From: an uncultured Acidimicrobiales bacterium
Lineage (GTDB): Bacteria > Actinomycetota > Acidimicrobiia > Acidimicrobiales > SHLQ01
Assembly: GCA_938038785.1 (NCBI GenBank)
Contig: CALHTB010000097.1
Coordinates: forward strand, 1 to 39,473
Direction of reading: 5' to 3'
Length of the DNA stretch: 39,473 bases
The notes under the pieces are model-generated. The model searched no databases, had not been told where the DNA came from, and saw nothing but the letters and a program-made list of their open reading frames with translations. This document shows, in pieces, positions 7,648 through 15,867 of this stretch. The translations under genes and the position numbers were made by a program. Each line of letters begins with the position of its first letter. Position 1 is the first letter of the stretch.

Positions 7648-9915
7648 TTAGCCGACTGGTTCGAGCCGGGCGGGAACGTGTTTGTGCCACGGGGTGCCAG
7701 CGATGGGGTCTTTCCAGTCGAGACTGGTGAGTTCGTTTGGCGCTACGCCGGTCACTTCGGGTTCGCCTCCTGCGGGGGAGTAGCCAAGCCCCAAGCCGTT
7801 TGGCAGTGAAATGTGGCCGTTCTGCATGGTGTCATTGACCTCGGCCACCGCTACCGCAGTTCCGGCAGCGGTGGTGATGCGGATCCGGTCGCCCGTTTCG
7901 ACACCGAGCGATTCGGCGTCCGCAGTGCTCAGGCGCAACGCCCCTTCGGGGTCCTTTTTGCGCCATGCCGGGTCGCGAATAATCGTGTTCGCCGTAAAGC
8001 CGCGTCGCTCGCCCGCAGAAAGCACAAAGGGGAACTCGTCGGTGGTCTGCCGGGCTTGCTCGTCGGCCAGGCTGGCGAGTTCGGCGAACATTTCGGGTAT
8101 GTCGAGGTTGACCTTTTGATCCGGCGTACGGAGCAGGTCGAAGCTGTCTCCGTGTTCATGTCGTGTGATCGGCACGCCATCGCGCCCGCTCACCAAAGCA
8201 TCGAACAGTGCGTTGCCAAGAGCCGACTCTTCGCCCTCGTAGCCCGCTGCACGAACTTGGTCGGGGTATCGCATTGCGAGTTGCTGACAGCTGAACCACA
8301 TCGGGGCGGCCATGGCCATGCCATCGGGCAGCGTTGCGCCGATCGTCTCGTACAGAACGACCGCGCCCAGTGCCCCCAGCAGTGGTTTCTCCGCTGCAGC
8401 GGTCATGTATGCAGCTGCGAACGTGTCGTAGCTCTCTGCTGCCGCCTCGCGAAGTGGAACGAGGTCGTCCTCGGTTAGGAAGCCCATAGCTTTCGCAAGA
8501 CGGCTATGAATTTCGGCTTCGGGCAATGTGCCCTCGAGCGGTTCGAGAATCGGTGCTCGCATCGTTGCGTGGTTGACCGGGAACCCCATGGCGAAGAACG
8601 TCATCTCGGCCTTCTCGTACTGCGATGCAGCGGGCAGCACATAGTCGGCCTCGGCTGTGGTCTCGGTCATGACGACGTCGATAGCGATCGACACATCAAC
8701 CTCTCGCATGGCCCGCCTGAAGGAGGCCGAATCGGCAAGCGAGTGCACCGGGTTGGCGCTCTCGATAAACAACGCCCGGGTCCGGTCGGGGTGGTCGCTC
8801 AAGATGCCCTCGGCGATGTCGTTGCAAGGGATGAGTCCAGAAATGATCGGGCTGCCAGTGACCGGGTCGACGGGCTCGTTGCCTGCCGTTCCATAGCTGA
8901 ACAGCGGAACCATGGCGGTATGGGCGCTCATGCCGCCGGGTACTCCATAGCTACCCACAAGGGTGCTGAGGGCACGCTGGAGATAGGAGACGAGCGTCGA
9001 GTGTGGGGCCATCTCGGTGCCCAGGTCTTCGTAAATCGACACGCTCGACGCTGCGGCCAGCCGCCGAGCAACCGAGCGGACTTCAGCTTCGGTGACGCCA
9101 GCGCGTTGGGCGTAGTCAGCAATGGGCACCTCAGCGAACGCCGCCAGAGCGACCTCGGTGCCAACGGCATTCTCGGCAAGCCAATCGGTTGCGGTGAGGT
9201 CTTCGTCGACCAGCACGCCCAACAATGCAGCCATCAGGAACGCATCGCCGCCGGGTGCAACTTGCAAGAAGTAATCGGCGAGGTCAGCGGTCTCGGTCCG
9301 GCGGACGTCGACGACCACCATCGAGCGGTCATCGTCGGCCGCGATTGCTTTGAGGACCCTGCGGGTTTCGTCAAACCCATGGCTGTGCCACGGGTTCTTG
9401 CCAAGGAACACGCTGACCTCGGCGTCGGCGAACTCGCCATGGGTGTGGGTGCCGTACATACGGCCCTCGACCCACGCCTCCCCCGTCTTTTCTTGGGCGA
9501 GAGCGTTCGACTTGCGGGTAATACCCAACGCCGACCGAAGCGCAGCGCCATAGGTGCCGACCAAGTGGTTGCCCTGTCCGCCGCCGCCGTAGTACATGAT
9601 CTTGCCCGGCCCGTAGGTTGCGTTGACTGTGAGGAGGACCTCACCCACTTCGGCAATGGCCGTATCCCAGTCGAGCTCGATATACGTGCCGTCATCGAGG
9701 CGCTTCATCGGCGAGGTAATTCGGGTTGCGGCGTTCTGATAGTGGTTGAGGCGCAACGCCTTCTCGCACGTGTATCCCTTTGAGGAAACGTGGGCTTTGT
9801 TGCCCCGAACGCGGGTGATCTCTCGGTGATCGAGTCGAACCTCAACACCACAGTTGTTGCTGCAGAGGATGCACACCGTCTTGTGCCACTCGCGCGTTGG
9901 ATCGGTCTCGGTCAT
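7648..9915 (-). CDS. Molybdopterin-dependent oxidoreductase
   Basis: From ATG 9915, behind a strong AGGGGGG ribosome site, 755 residues (an upstream open stretch to 10110 overlaps the divergent gene and is rejected). It starts with a [4Fe-4S] motif, Cys15-x2-Cys18-x3-Cys22 and Cys50 (SSKGYTCEKALRLNHYQ), then the bis-MGD-binding core of the formate dehydrogenase/nitrate reductase superfamily (GKIMYYGGGGQGNHLVGTYG, LGKNPWHSHGF, VVVDVRRTETADLADYFL, GTDA-like PGGDAFLMAALL) and the C-terminal dinucleotide-binding barrel (LRLSTADAESLGVETGDRIR, NGHISLPNGLGLGY). At the place where formate dehydrogenases carry the Sec/Cys molybdenum ligand, the sequence reads SNALAQEKTGEAW, with no Cys or Sec. The protein is cytoplasmic (no Tat signal) and no electron-transfer subunit is adjacent, so the substrate is unknown. 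Confidence 0.92.
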   Translation of the reverse strand: MTETDPTREWHKTVCILCSNNCGVEVRLDHREITRVRGNKAHVSSKGYTCEKALRLNHYQNAATRITSPMKRLDDGTYIELDWDTAIAEVGEVLLTVNATYGPGKIMYYGGGGQGNHLVGTYGAALRSALGITRKSNALAQEKTGEAWVEGRMYGTHTHGEFADAEVSVFLGKNPWHSHGFDETRRVLKAIAADDDRSMVVVDVRRTETADLADYFLQVAPGGDAFLMAALLGVLVDEDLTATDWLAENAVGTEVALAAFAEVPIADYAQRAGVTEAEVRSVARRLAAASSVSIYEDLGTEMAPHSTLVSYLQRALSTLVGSYGVPGGMSAHTAMVPLFSYGTAGNEPVDPVTGSPIISGLIPCNDIAEGILSDHPDRTRALFIESANPVHSLADSASFRRAMREVDVSIAIDVVMTETTAEADYVLPAASQYEKAEMTFFAMGFPVNHATMRAPILEPLEGTLPEAEIHSRLAKAMGFLTEDDLVPLREAAAESYDTFAAAYMTAAAEKPLLGALGAVVLYETIGATLPDGMAMAAPMWFSCQQLAMRYPDQVRAAGYEGEESALGNALFDALVSGRDGVPITRHEHGDSFDLLRTPDQKVNLDIPEMFAELASLADEQARQTTDEFPFVLSAGERRGFTANTIIRDPAWRKKDPEGALRLSTADAESLGVETGDRIRITTAAGTAVAVAEVNDTMQNGHISLPNGLGLGYSPAGGEPEVTGVAPNELTSLDWKDPIAGTPWHKHVPARLEPVG

Positions 9916-10000
9916 GGTGCCCCCCTGTGCCGGTGATCTTTCTTTGACGGTACTGCGGTTTCGACGTCTCGTGCGGCCGAAAGCACGGCAAGCTAGGCAG

Positions 10001-10486
10001 ATGAAGATGTCTGATACTCCCTCGGTCATGGTCGAGACCGTCATCAAGGTCGATCCAGCTCGGGTGTACGAACTCGTGAGTGATCTCGATGCAATGGCCA
10101 GCTTTGGCACTGAGTTCCAAACCGGCGAGTGGTCGTCGGGCCGACCCGGAACTGTCGGCTCGACGTTCTTGGGTCGTCAGCGTCTTGGAGATGCTGAGTG
10201 GGAGACAACTTCGACGATCACCAAGGCTGACCCTGGGCGCACGTTCGAATGGGTCGTCGGCGACGTCGACAACGTCACCGCCACCTGGACTGTCACCATG
10301 CGTTCGGTGCCCGACGGGACCGAGGTGCGTTATGCGTTTGTCCACGGACCGGGCCCCTCTGGCTTGCGCGAGCGCATCGAACGTCATCCCGATGACGAGG
10401 CCAAATTCATCGAGGGTCGACTCGAAATGCTCCAACAGAACATGATCAAAACCCTCGAGGGCATTCGGCGTCGAACCGCGCGCTGA
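10001..10486 (+). CDS. SRPBCC-family (polyketide cyclase/START-like) protein
   Basis: 161 residues from ATG 10001 (MKMSDTPSVMVETVIKVDPA); ATG 10007 is an alternative. The pattern is that of the helix-grip SRPBCC fold: opening strand VMVETVIKVDPARVYELVSDLDAMASFG, middle strands with VGSTFLGRQRLGDAEWETTSTIT and RTFEWVVGD, then ATWTVTMRSVPDGTEVRYAF, and a long C-terminal helix (FIEGRLEMLQQNMIKTLEGI). This family binds hydrophobic ligands; many actinobacterial members have no known role. It is divergent from the molybdopterin oxidoreductase with 85 bases between starts, a short shared promoter region. Confidence 0.88.
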   Translation: MKMSDTPSVMVETVIKVDPARVYELVSDLDAMASFGTEFQTGEWSSGRPGTVGSTFLGRQRLGDAEWETTSTITKADPGRTFEWVVGDVDNVTATWTVTMRSVPDGTEVRYAFVHGPGPSGLRERIERHPDDEAKFIEGRLEMLQQNMIKTLEGIRRRTAR

Positions 10487-10521
10487 TCAAAAACTCGCAG
10501 GCCTGAAGCTGACGCCTGGAG

Positions 10522-10986
10522 TTAGAGAAAGTACTGCTCGTTGAAGACGAGCCAGTCGACGGCGTTCCAGAAGTCGGGAAGCCAGTGGTGAGCTAGCGCT
10601 GCTTCTCGGTCCAGCCGGGTGCCCAAGATCTCGGGAGGATTCTCGCCGCCCCAGGTTGGCGTAACCAGAGTGCAGGCGTCTTCAGACAGTTCGACCGGAC
10701 CGATCCGGCAGGCAAACAGGACTTGGTTTGGGTAGTCGGGCTCGTCAAAGCTGCCGATCGACATGTCGATCCACTTCTCACTCGCATGTGGATTCCAAGA
10801 CACAAGGTACGCGGCGAACTTCGCGTTGTTCCGATTGAGGAACCCTTGTGCTGTTGGATGTGACTCGTCGCAGCTACCGCAGGTTGTGATTCCGATCTCG
10901 CGTTCACCGTCGAAGGTGATTGCATCGCCGAGGCGCGAGTAGGGATGTGGTTTCCCTCTCTTTGCCTTTGACCTTCGTAGTGCCAT
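10522..10986 (-). CDS. Hypothetical protein, 154 aa
   Basis: A 154-residue cytoplasmic protein starting MALRRSKAKRGKPHPYSRLG. A CxxC pair (TTCGSCDESHP) near residue 37 could bind metal. The remainder is rich in aromatic residues (LVSWNPHASEKWIDMSIGSF, HHWLPDFWNAVDWLVFNEQYF) with no transmembrane segment. I do not recognise the family. Third-position GC bias and a sensible amino-acid composition support real coding. It is convergent with the SRPBCC gene; a weak hairpin (10498-10518) lies between them. Confidence 0.7.
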   Translation of the reverse strand: MALRRSKAKRGKPHPYSRLGDAITFDGEREIGITTCGSCDESHPTAQGFLNRNNAKFAAYLVSWNPHASEKWIDMSIGSFDEPDYPNQVLFACRIGPVELSEDACTLVTPTWGGENPPEILGTRLDREAALAHHWLPDFWNAVDWLVFNEQYFL

Positions 10987-11030
10987 ACAGATGTATCGAC
11001 CGCTGATGAGCGTTGCTAAACCGCAAACAC

Positions 11031-12458
11031 CTACACGAGAGCTGGCTCGTCATCCTTGGGTAGATCGGCGTCGCTCGTGTTGCCGGTTCCGTCGATGGCG
11101 AGCAGGTTGCCCCGTGCGGCTTCGACCTGGCGGATACCCGCAGCGATGACTGTCACGATTGCTACCAATGCGAACACCCGTGGAGCTCGGGTGAACTTCT
11201 CGAGGATGTTGTCGATGCCGATTTCGGTCTCGAAGATTCGCTCGATCGCCCAGATGGTCGCTACGAGTGCGAGCAGCATTGAGCCACCTTTCAGAACGAA
11301 CTGGTACACGCTGGTGCGGCGAAGCAAGAAGAGCGCTGGGAACAGCAGCAAGATGATGAACCCTTGGCCAATCTCGACGCCGATGTTGAACCCGAACAGC
11401 GATAGGAGTCGCTGACCGTTGCCCACACCGAGGTCGGTGAGGAGGCCGGCGAAACCAAAGCCGTGGAAGATGCCGAACGCAAAGGCGATCAGCGCTTCGC
11501 GGTTGGCAAAGATTGGCTTCAGGTTGTGGAACGCCGTAGCGACAATCGACAACGCAATGATCGTCTCGACAAGTTTGGATGGCAGCTCGATAATTCCGAG
11601 GCCGCCCAGAGCGAGGGTGATCGAGTGGGCGATGGTGAAGCTCGTTGCGATCTTGAGTACTCGCCAGAGGCCCTCTTTGAAGCTGGGCACTGGGGCCCAG
11701 CCGTCGGCTAGCGAGAAGACCATTACTGCTGGCAAGAGCAGTACGAGCACGAACAGAATGTGGTCGGTGCCGATGAAGATGTGCTCCATGCCGAGGGCGA
11801 CGGTGCCTGTGAAGGCCTTCCACGTGCTCGGGTTGTCGAGGTCGACGTCGAGCGTTGGGTTATCGGCGGTGATGACACGGCCGTTTTCGACAAGGCCTTC
11901 GAGCGGGTTTTCGATGTCGTTGTCGAGGCCAACAGGGTCGCCTTCGTTTAGGAAGACGCCGGTAACAGGGTCGGTTCGCATGACGACCCATGCAAAGTGT
12001 GAGCTGTTCGGCACGATGCCATCGAACGTCACGTCGAATTGGCGAGGTGCCGAGTCGAACACGTTGTTGATATCAAATTCGAATGCGGCGTAGATCTTGT
12101 TTTCGGTTTCGACCGCATCAACTTCACCGGTGAACTCGATGTTCCAAACGGTCCCATCACGGCTGACAATCGACAGGTTGTCAGCGTTGTAGGAACGAAC
12201 GACGTCGGTATTGATGGCAGCGATGTCGTCAGCCGTTGCCGTGTCGGGGTCGAGGTCGAGGTCGAAGATCTCGTTCAGCAGTGGAACCGGATGTTCGAGC
12301 TGCCCTTGGGCAGTTCCGTCGGGAAACACATCGAGGTACACCACCGAGGAGTTTCCGTCGTGTGCGCTAGCGGTGGCCGTGAACAGCAATCCAAACAGCG
12401 GCACCAGAAGCAAGGCCACAAGGGCCATTGCCTTGCGAGGTGAGAGTTGAGCGATCAT
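11031..12458 (-). CDS. HupE/UreJ-like membrane protein
   Basis: 475 residues. An N-terminal signal peptide (MALVALLLVPLFGLLFTATASAHDG) is followed by an extracytoplasmic beta-rich region to about residue 210. After that comes a membrane domain of roughly seven helices with the hallmarks of the HupE/UreJ_2 family: GMEHIFIGTDHILFVLVLLL, FTIAHSITLALGGLG, FGIFHGFGFAGLLTDLG and FNIGVEIGQGFIILLLF. The conserved His and Asp residues in these helices are thought to handle nickel or other metal ions in related transporters, but members of this subgroup found away from urease or hydrogenase genes, as here, are uncharacterised. The C-terminus is a soluble acidic tail. A near-palindrome lies 43-62 bases upstream of the start. 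Confidence 0.9.
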   Translation of the reverse strand: MIAQLSPRKAMALVALLLVPLFGLLFTATASAHDGNSSVVYLDVFPDGTAQGQLEHPVPLLNEIFDLDLDPDTATADDIAAINTDVVRSYNADNLSIVSRDGTVWNIEFTGEVDAVETENKIYAAFEFDINNVFDSAPRQFDVTFDGIVPNSSHFAWVVMRTDPVTGVFLNEGDPVGLDNDIENPLEGLVENGRVITADNPTLDVDLDNPSTWKAFTGTVALGMEHIFIGTDHILFVLVLLLPAVMVFSLADGWAPVPSFKEGLWRVLKIATSFTIAHSITLALGGLGIIELPSKLVETIIALSIVATAFHNLKPIFANREALIAFAFGIFHGFGFAGLLTDLGVGNGQRLLSLFGFNIGVEIGQGFIILLLFPALFLLRRTSVYQFVLKGGSMLLALVATIWAIERIFETEIGIDNILEKFTRAPRVFALVAIVTVIAAGIRQVEAARGNLLAIDGTGNTSDADLPKDDEPALV

Positions 12459-12500
12459 GAGCTTGGGTTTCCCTCCACGAGAACTGTCTTCAGAGTGGCT

Positions 12501-12520
12501 TACGTACGAATTCGAACGTA
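12501..12520. promoter_or_regulatory. Imperfect 20-base palindrome, possible operator
   Basis: TACGT-A-CGAATTCG-A-ACGTA: outer arms and the core are self-complementary with one A/A mismatch pair. It lies 43-62 bases upstream of the HupE-like gene start, where a promoter or operator would be expected. No regulator is identified. Confidence 0.4.
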
Positions 12521-12541
12521 TGGATCAATGGATTCGAAAAA

Positions 12542-13777
12542 TCAGGCCGGAAGGCCTAGCAGTCGAGCAATGATGTTCTTTTGAATCGCGGAAGCGCCAC
12601 CGTAAATGACACCACCGCTGAGATTGCGTAGATCTCGTTCCACTCCGTACTCGCTGACGTAGCCGCGGGCACCATGCACCTCGACCGCAGCGATCGCGCC
12701 TGCGAGGGCGCCCTCGCTTCCGGCCAACTTGCTGAGCGCCGCCGCCATCATCGAGCCATGGCCGCGCTGTTGGAGAGCGGCCGCTTTGTACATAAGGAGG
12801 CGCGCTGACTCGTGAGCGAGCTTGATATCTGCGAGCTTGTGCGACACGCCTTGGAACGAGCCGATCGGTTGGCCGAACTGTTCGCGCGTGCGGCCGTAAT
12901 CGATCGAGTCTTGCAAGACGCGCTCGAGTGCACCGATGCTTCCGACCAGCAAGAAGCCGCGTTCAGCTTCCATCGAGGAGCTGAAGATGCTCGCCCCCGA
13001 CCCTTCGGTCCCCATTACGGCGGACTCTGGTACGACGCAGTTCTCGAACGAAATGTTCGAGAACGGCGTGGTGCGCATACCCATCTTCGGGACGTTCTCG
13101 CCGACGATCAGCCCCGGGGTATCGGCAGGAATAAGAAACGCGGTGATTCCCCATCGTCCAAGACTTGGGTCGACGGTGGCGAAGACCATGAAGACGTCGG
13201 CGACGGGCGCCATCGTAACCCATGCTTTTTGGCCGTTGAGAACGTAGCCGTCGTCGGTTTTGGTGGCTGTTGTGGTGAGAGAGAACGCATCGGAGCCCGA
13301 CTCGGGTTCGGTCATTGAGAACGAGCCGACTGCTTCGCCCGACACGATCTTGGGCATCCACTGTTGACGCTGAGCGTCGGTTCCGAAGCGCTCGAGGGCC
13401 AGTCCGAAGGTCAAGACGGTCGACGTTGCGGCAAAGACGAGGCCGTCGTCTCGGCAGCCAAGGCCAAGGCCTTCGAGCTGCAGAATGGCGTCGGTGAGGG
13501 GCAAACCTTGGCCGCCGTACGAGGGGTCGGCGAGTAGGCCGAGCAGACCGTGCTGGGCAATTCGGGAGTAACCCTCACGCCAAAAGGTGCACGAGTGGTC
13601 GCGATCAACCAAGTCGCCGTCATCGAGGTTCTCTCGGGCCCACGCAGCGACCTTCACTTTGTCGGGATGCTCGTTGTCGAGCATGGCGTCGAGGATCCGA
13701 GAGGACGCGCTGAGGTCGATCTCGGGCGAGGCTGCCGTCGTTAACTCGATCTCTGGTGACGCATCTGTTGCGCTCAT
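12542..13777 (-). CDS. Acyl-CoA dehydrogenase
   Basis: 411 residues from ATG 13777 (MSATDASPEIELTTAASPEI), behind GAGGG. It is a full acyl-CoA dehydrogenase: N-terminal helices (SYGGQGLPLTDAILQLEGLG), the middle strand domain with SMTEPESGSDAFSLTTTATK and GYVLNGQKAWVT, and the C-terminal helical domain (DYGRTREQFGQPIGSFQGVS, HGARGYVSEYGVERDLRN). At the canonical catalytic-base motif YEGT of MCAD, the sequence is IYGGASAIQ (Gly393). A Glu is present instead at position 272 in MEAERGFLLVG, the site used by isovaleryl-CoA and long-chain acyl-CoA dehydrogenases. FAD-dependent alpha,beta-oxidation of a thioester is expected. It is divergent from the NRPS operon across 246 bases; because carrier-protein-bound aminoacyl groups are oxidised by this family in some NRPS pathways, it may be a tailoring enzyme of that cluster. 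Confidence 0.93.
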   Translation of the reverse strand: MSATDASPEIELTTAASPEIDLSASSRILDAMLDNEHPDKVKVAAWARENLDDGDLVDRDHSCTFWREGYSRIAQHGLLGLLADPSYGGQGLPLTDAILQLEGLGLGCRDDGLVFAATSTVLTFGLALERFGTDAQRQQWMPKIVSGEAVGSFSMTEPESGSDAFSLTTTATKTDDGYVLNGQKAWVTMAPVADVFMVFATVDPSLGRWGITAFLIPADTPGLIVGENVPKMGMRTTPFSNISFENCVVPESAVMGTEGSGASIFSSSMEAERGFLLVGSIGALERVLQDSIDYGRTREQFGQPIGSFQGVSHKLADIKLAHESARLLMYKAAALQQRGHGSMMAAALSKLAGSEGALAGAIAAVEVHGARGYVSEYGVERDLRNLSGGVIYGGASAIQKNIIARLLGLPA

Positions 13778-13906
13778 TACCCTCGTAACTCTTCCACGCG
13801 GCCTAGATGGCCGAACCTTAACGAGTACCACATGTTCGAGATCTTTCAATTCGAGACCCGCAGTACCCGCAGCACAAACACGTTCGTTTGTGCCCGAAAT
13901 GCCTAT

Positions 13907-13928
13907 TTGACATGTCTACGTTTCGTAG
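13907..13928. promoter_or_regulatory. Possible promoter/operator upstream of the NRPS operon
   Basis: In the 246-base divergent gap, TTGACA (13907-13912) resembles a -35 box for the NRPS direction. It overlaps the palindrome GACATGTC (13909-13916) and is followed by the inverted repeat CTACG-TTT-CGTAG (13916-13928). A convincing -10 at the right distance is not clear. The clustering of self-complementary sites suggests a regulator-binding region. Confidence 0.35.
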
Positions 13929-14023
13929 CACGCTTATGGATGCGTGTTATTCCTGCAACCTGCGGAACCAAGGGAAACGGGCCGAGCGAGAATGTCGGCA
14001 CGTCGAAGAATGTCTAGGGCCAT

Positions 14024-15622
14024 ATGTCGCGAGCGCTAACAGCTCAAAGTCTCAGTACGTTGCTTGCCGAGCAGGCAATGCGTCGCGCTGACGCGCCCGC
14101 AGTTGTCGATGTGTCGCGTTCATGGACGTACGGTGAAGTCGCTATGGCTGCGGGACAAATGGCAGCGGCACTGCGCGACGCCGGTGTTCATGCGGGCGAC
14201 CGGGTTGGAGTCCACTGCAACAAGGGGGCCGAAGGCTTTATCGCCATGCACGCGGTCGTATCGATCGGCGCAGTGGCCGTACCACTCGACCCCGGCTCTC
14301 CAGCTGCACGCATCGGCACGATCTGCGAGCGCATGCAGATCGACGCGGTCATCTCTCACGCACCACGGATAAAGACTCTCGTTCAGGTGCATGCCTTGCG
14401 TCCCATTCAGACGGTGCTTGGGGTTGCACCTGCCGAGGGACTGGCAGGCGTGACGATCGTCGACGCTGACGAACTGGGGCGGCTCGAACCGCTGACTCCC
14501 GTCAATGTCGACCCCGGCGACTCGTCGTACATCATCACGACATCGGGCTCCACCGGCGAGCCGAAGGGCATGGTTCACACTCATCGAAGCGCGCTGGCCT
14601 ATGCCGACATGACGATACGCACCTACGACATGACGCCCGATGATCGAGTCAGCGATATCGCTCCGCATCATTTCGACATCTCGACACACTCGCTGTGGTC
14701 GGTTCCCCGAGTTGGTGCGACAAACGTCGTCATCAGCGAGCCGTACCAACGACTTCCGGCTAGCCACTCCCAGCGCCTCCAGGACGAAGGCGTCACCTTT
14801 TGGTATTCGGTCCCTTTTCTGCTTCACCAGTTGGTGCTTCGGGGCGATCTCACCAACCGTGATCTTTCGGCACTGCGCTGGGTGCATTTCGGCGGCGAGG
14901 TCATTTCGGCTGAAGTCATCGGCCAGATGATGCAGTACTGCCCAAATGCCAGGTTCGGGAACATCTTTGGCCCTGCCGAGACCAACCAGTGCAGCCTGGC
15001 CATCTTCGATGGGCCGCCACCGCCCGACCAGCCATTGTCGGTCGGTTTCCCGCTCGATCATTCCATCATTCGGGTCGTCGACGTGAACGCCGACGATCCC
15101 GGTGACGAGCATCTGATGCCGGTTGGTGAGATGGGCGAAATGTGGGCACACACGCCGCAGCTGATGGATGGCTACTGGGATCAGCCCGAACTCAATGCGC
15201 GTGTTCTGCATGTTCATGAAGGAAAGCGGTTCTACCGGACTGGTGATCTCATCTCGATTGATTCTCATGGCGAGATGTCGTTCTACGGACGGGTCGACCA
15301 TCAGGTAAAGGTGCGCGGTTTTCGCATTGAGCTGGAAGGGATCGAGCTCGAACTCGAGCAGATCGATGGGGCTGATCATGTCGTTGTTGGCATTCTCAGA
15401 ACCGAGTCCGGCGAGGATGAGCTCGTGGCGGGTTTGCTCGGTGTTCAGTCCGAGTTCGACGAAGCTGAATTTCTGCGTAACGCTGCATCTGTTTTGCCGG
15501 CCCACGCCGTACCTACTCGTACGGTGCAAATCGCCACCGCAAGCTTTACCGGTAGTGGAAAGTTGGATCGACGTGCGCTTCGCGAGCACGCGGTCTCGAT
15601 AGTGAGGGAAGTGGCACGATGA
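14024..15622 (+). CDS. Stand-alone adenylation enzyme (starter-unit loading)
   Basis: 532 residues, ATG 14024 with AGGG eight bases upstream. All ANL adenylate-forming motifs are present: A3 TSGSTGEPKG from residue 173, A4 APHHFDISTHSLW, A5 NIFGPAETNQC, A7 RFYRTGDLI, A8 GRVDHQVKVRGFRIE and A10 FTGSGKLDRR with the catalytic Lys513. Aligning by eye with GrsA, the pocket residues are roughly D-I-H-Y-H-G-I-Q-C-K. The Asp at the first position suggests an amino acid substrate, but I cannot name it; the Tyr and Cys positions recall prolyl-AMP ligases of the PltF type, weakly. Its stop overlaps the start of the carrier-protein gene (ATGA), so it very probably activates a starter and loads it on that carrier. 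Confidence 0.93.
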   Translation: MSRALTAQSLSTLLAEQAMRRADAPAVVDVSRSWTYGEVAMAAGQMAAALRDAGVHAGDRVGVHCNKGAEGFIAMHAVVSIGAVAVPLDPGSPAARIGTICERMQIDAVISHAPRIKTLVQVHALRPIQTVLGVAPAEGLAGVTIVDADELGRLEPLTPVNVDPGDSSYIITTSGSTGEPKGMVHTHRSALAYADMTIRTYDMTPDDRVSDIAPHHFDISTHSLWSVPRVGATNVVISEPYQRLPASHSQRLQDEGVTFWYSVPFLLHQLVLRGDLTNRDLSALRWVHFGGEVISAEVIGQMMQYCPNARFGNIFGPAETNQCSLAIFDGPPPPDQPLSVGFPLDHSIIRVVDVNADDPGDEHLMPVGEMGEMWAHTPQLMDGYWDQPELNARVLHVHEGKRFYRTGDLISIDSHGEMSFYGRVDHQVKVRGFRIELEGIELELEQIDGADHVVVGILRTESGEDELVAGLLGVQSEFDEAEFLRNAASVLPAHAVPTRTVQIATASFTGSGKLDRRALREHAVSIVREVAR

Positions 15623-15864
15623 GCGCTCTATCCGAGGCCCTAATCAGTTTCATCCAAGACGAAGTAGTCGTCGACGATGTGATCGTTGACTCTGAGACCG
15701 ATCTGTTGCTTTCCGGTGCTGTCGACAGCCTGGGCGTCATCCGCATTACCCACTGGATGGAAGAGCACGCAAACATCGTCGTTGATCCTGGCGATGTCAC
15801 TTTGGAGAACTTTCAAACCGTCACCAAGATGACGGCCTACCTCCACGATCGATCGAGCAACTGA
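15619..15864 (+). CDS. Free-standing acyl/peptidyl carrier protein
   Basis: 81 residues, overlapping the adenylation gene by four bases (ATGA) and ending three bases before the NRPS start. The phosphopantetheine site is Ser37 in GAVDSLGVIRIT. The helices before and after (SEALISFIQDEVVVDD, VIRITHWMEEHANI) fit a four-helix carrier. Very acidic, as usual for ACPs. It should be converted to the holo form by a phosphopantetheinyl transferase encoded elsewhere, be charged by the upstream A enzyme, and feed the first condensation domain of the NRPS. Confidence 0.93.
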   Translation: MSALSEALISFIQDEVVVDDVIVDSETDLLLSGAVDSLGVIRITHWMEEHANIVVDPGDVTLENFQTVTKMTAYLHDRSSN

Positions 15865-15867
15865 CCA

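Noticed and set aside
8506..9783. A 425-residue plus-strand reading frame
   Set aside because: Antisense shadow of the molybdopterin oxidoreductase, whose motifs on the minus strand are unmistakable.
10498..10518. Hairpin CAGGC...GCCTG between convergent genes as a terminator
   Set aside because: Only five base pairs with an 11-base loop and no T-run; too weak to claim.
14120..15589. A 489-residue reading frame on the minus strand
   Set aside because: It lies wholly antisense to the adenylation enzyme and has no protein-family character; it results from codon bias.
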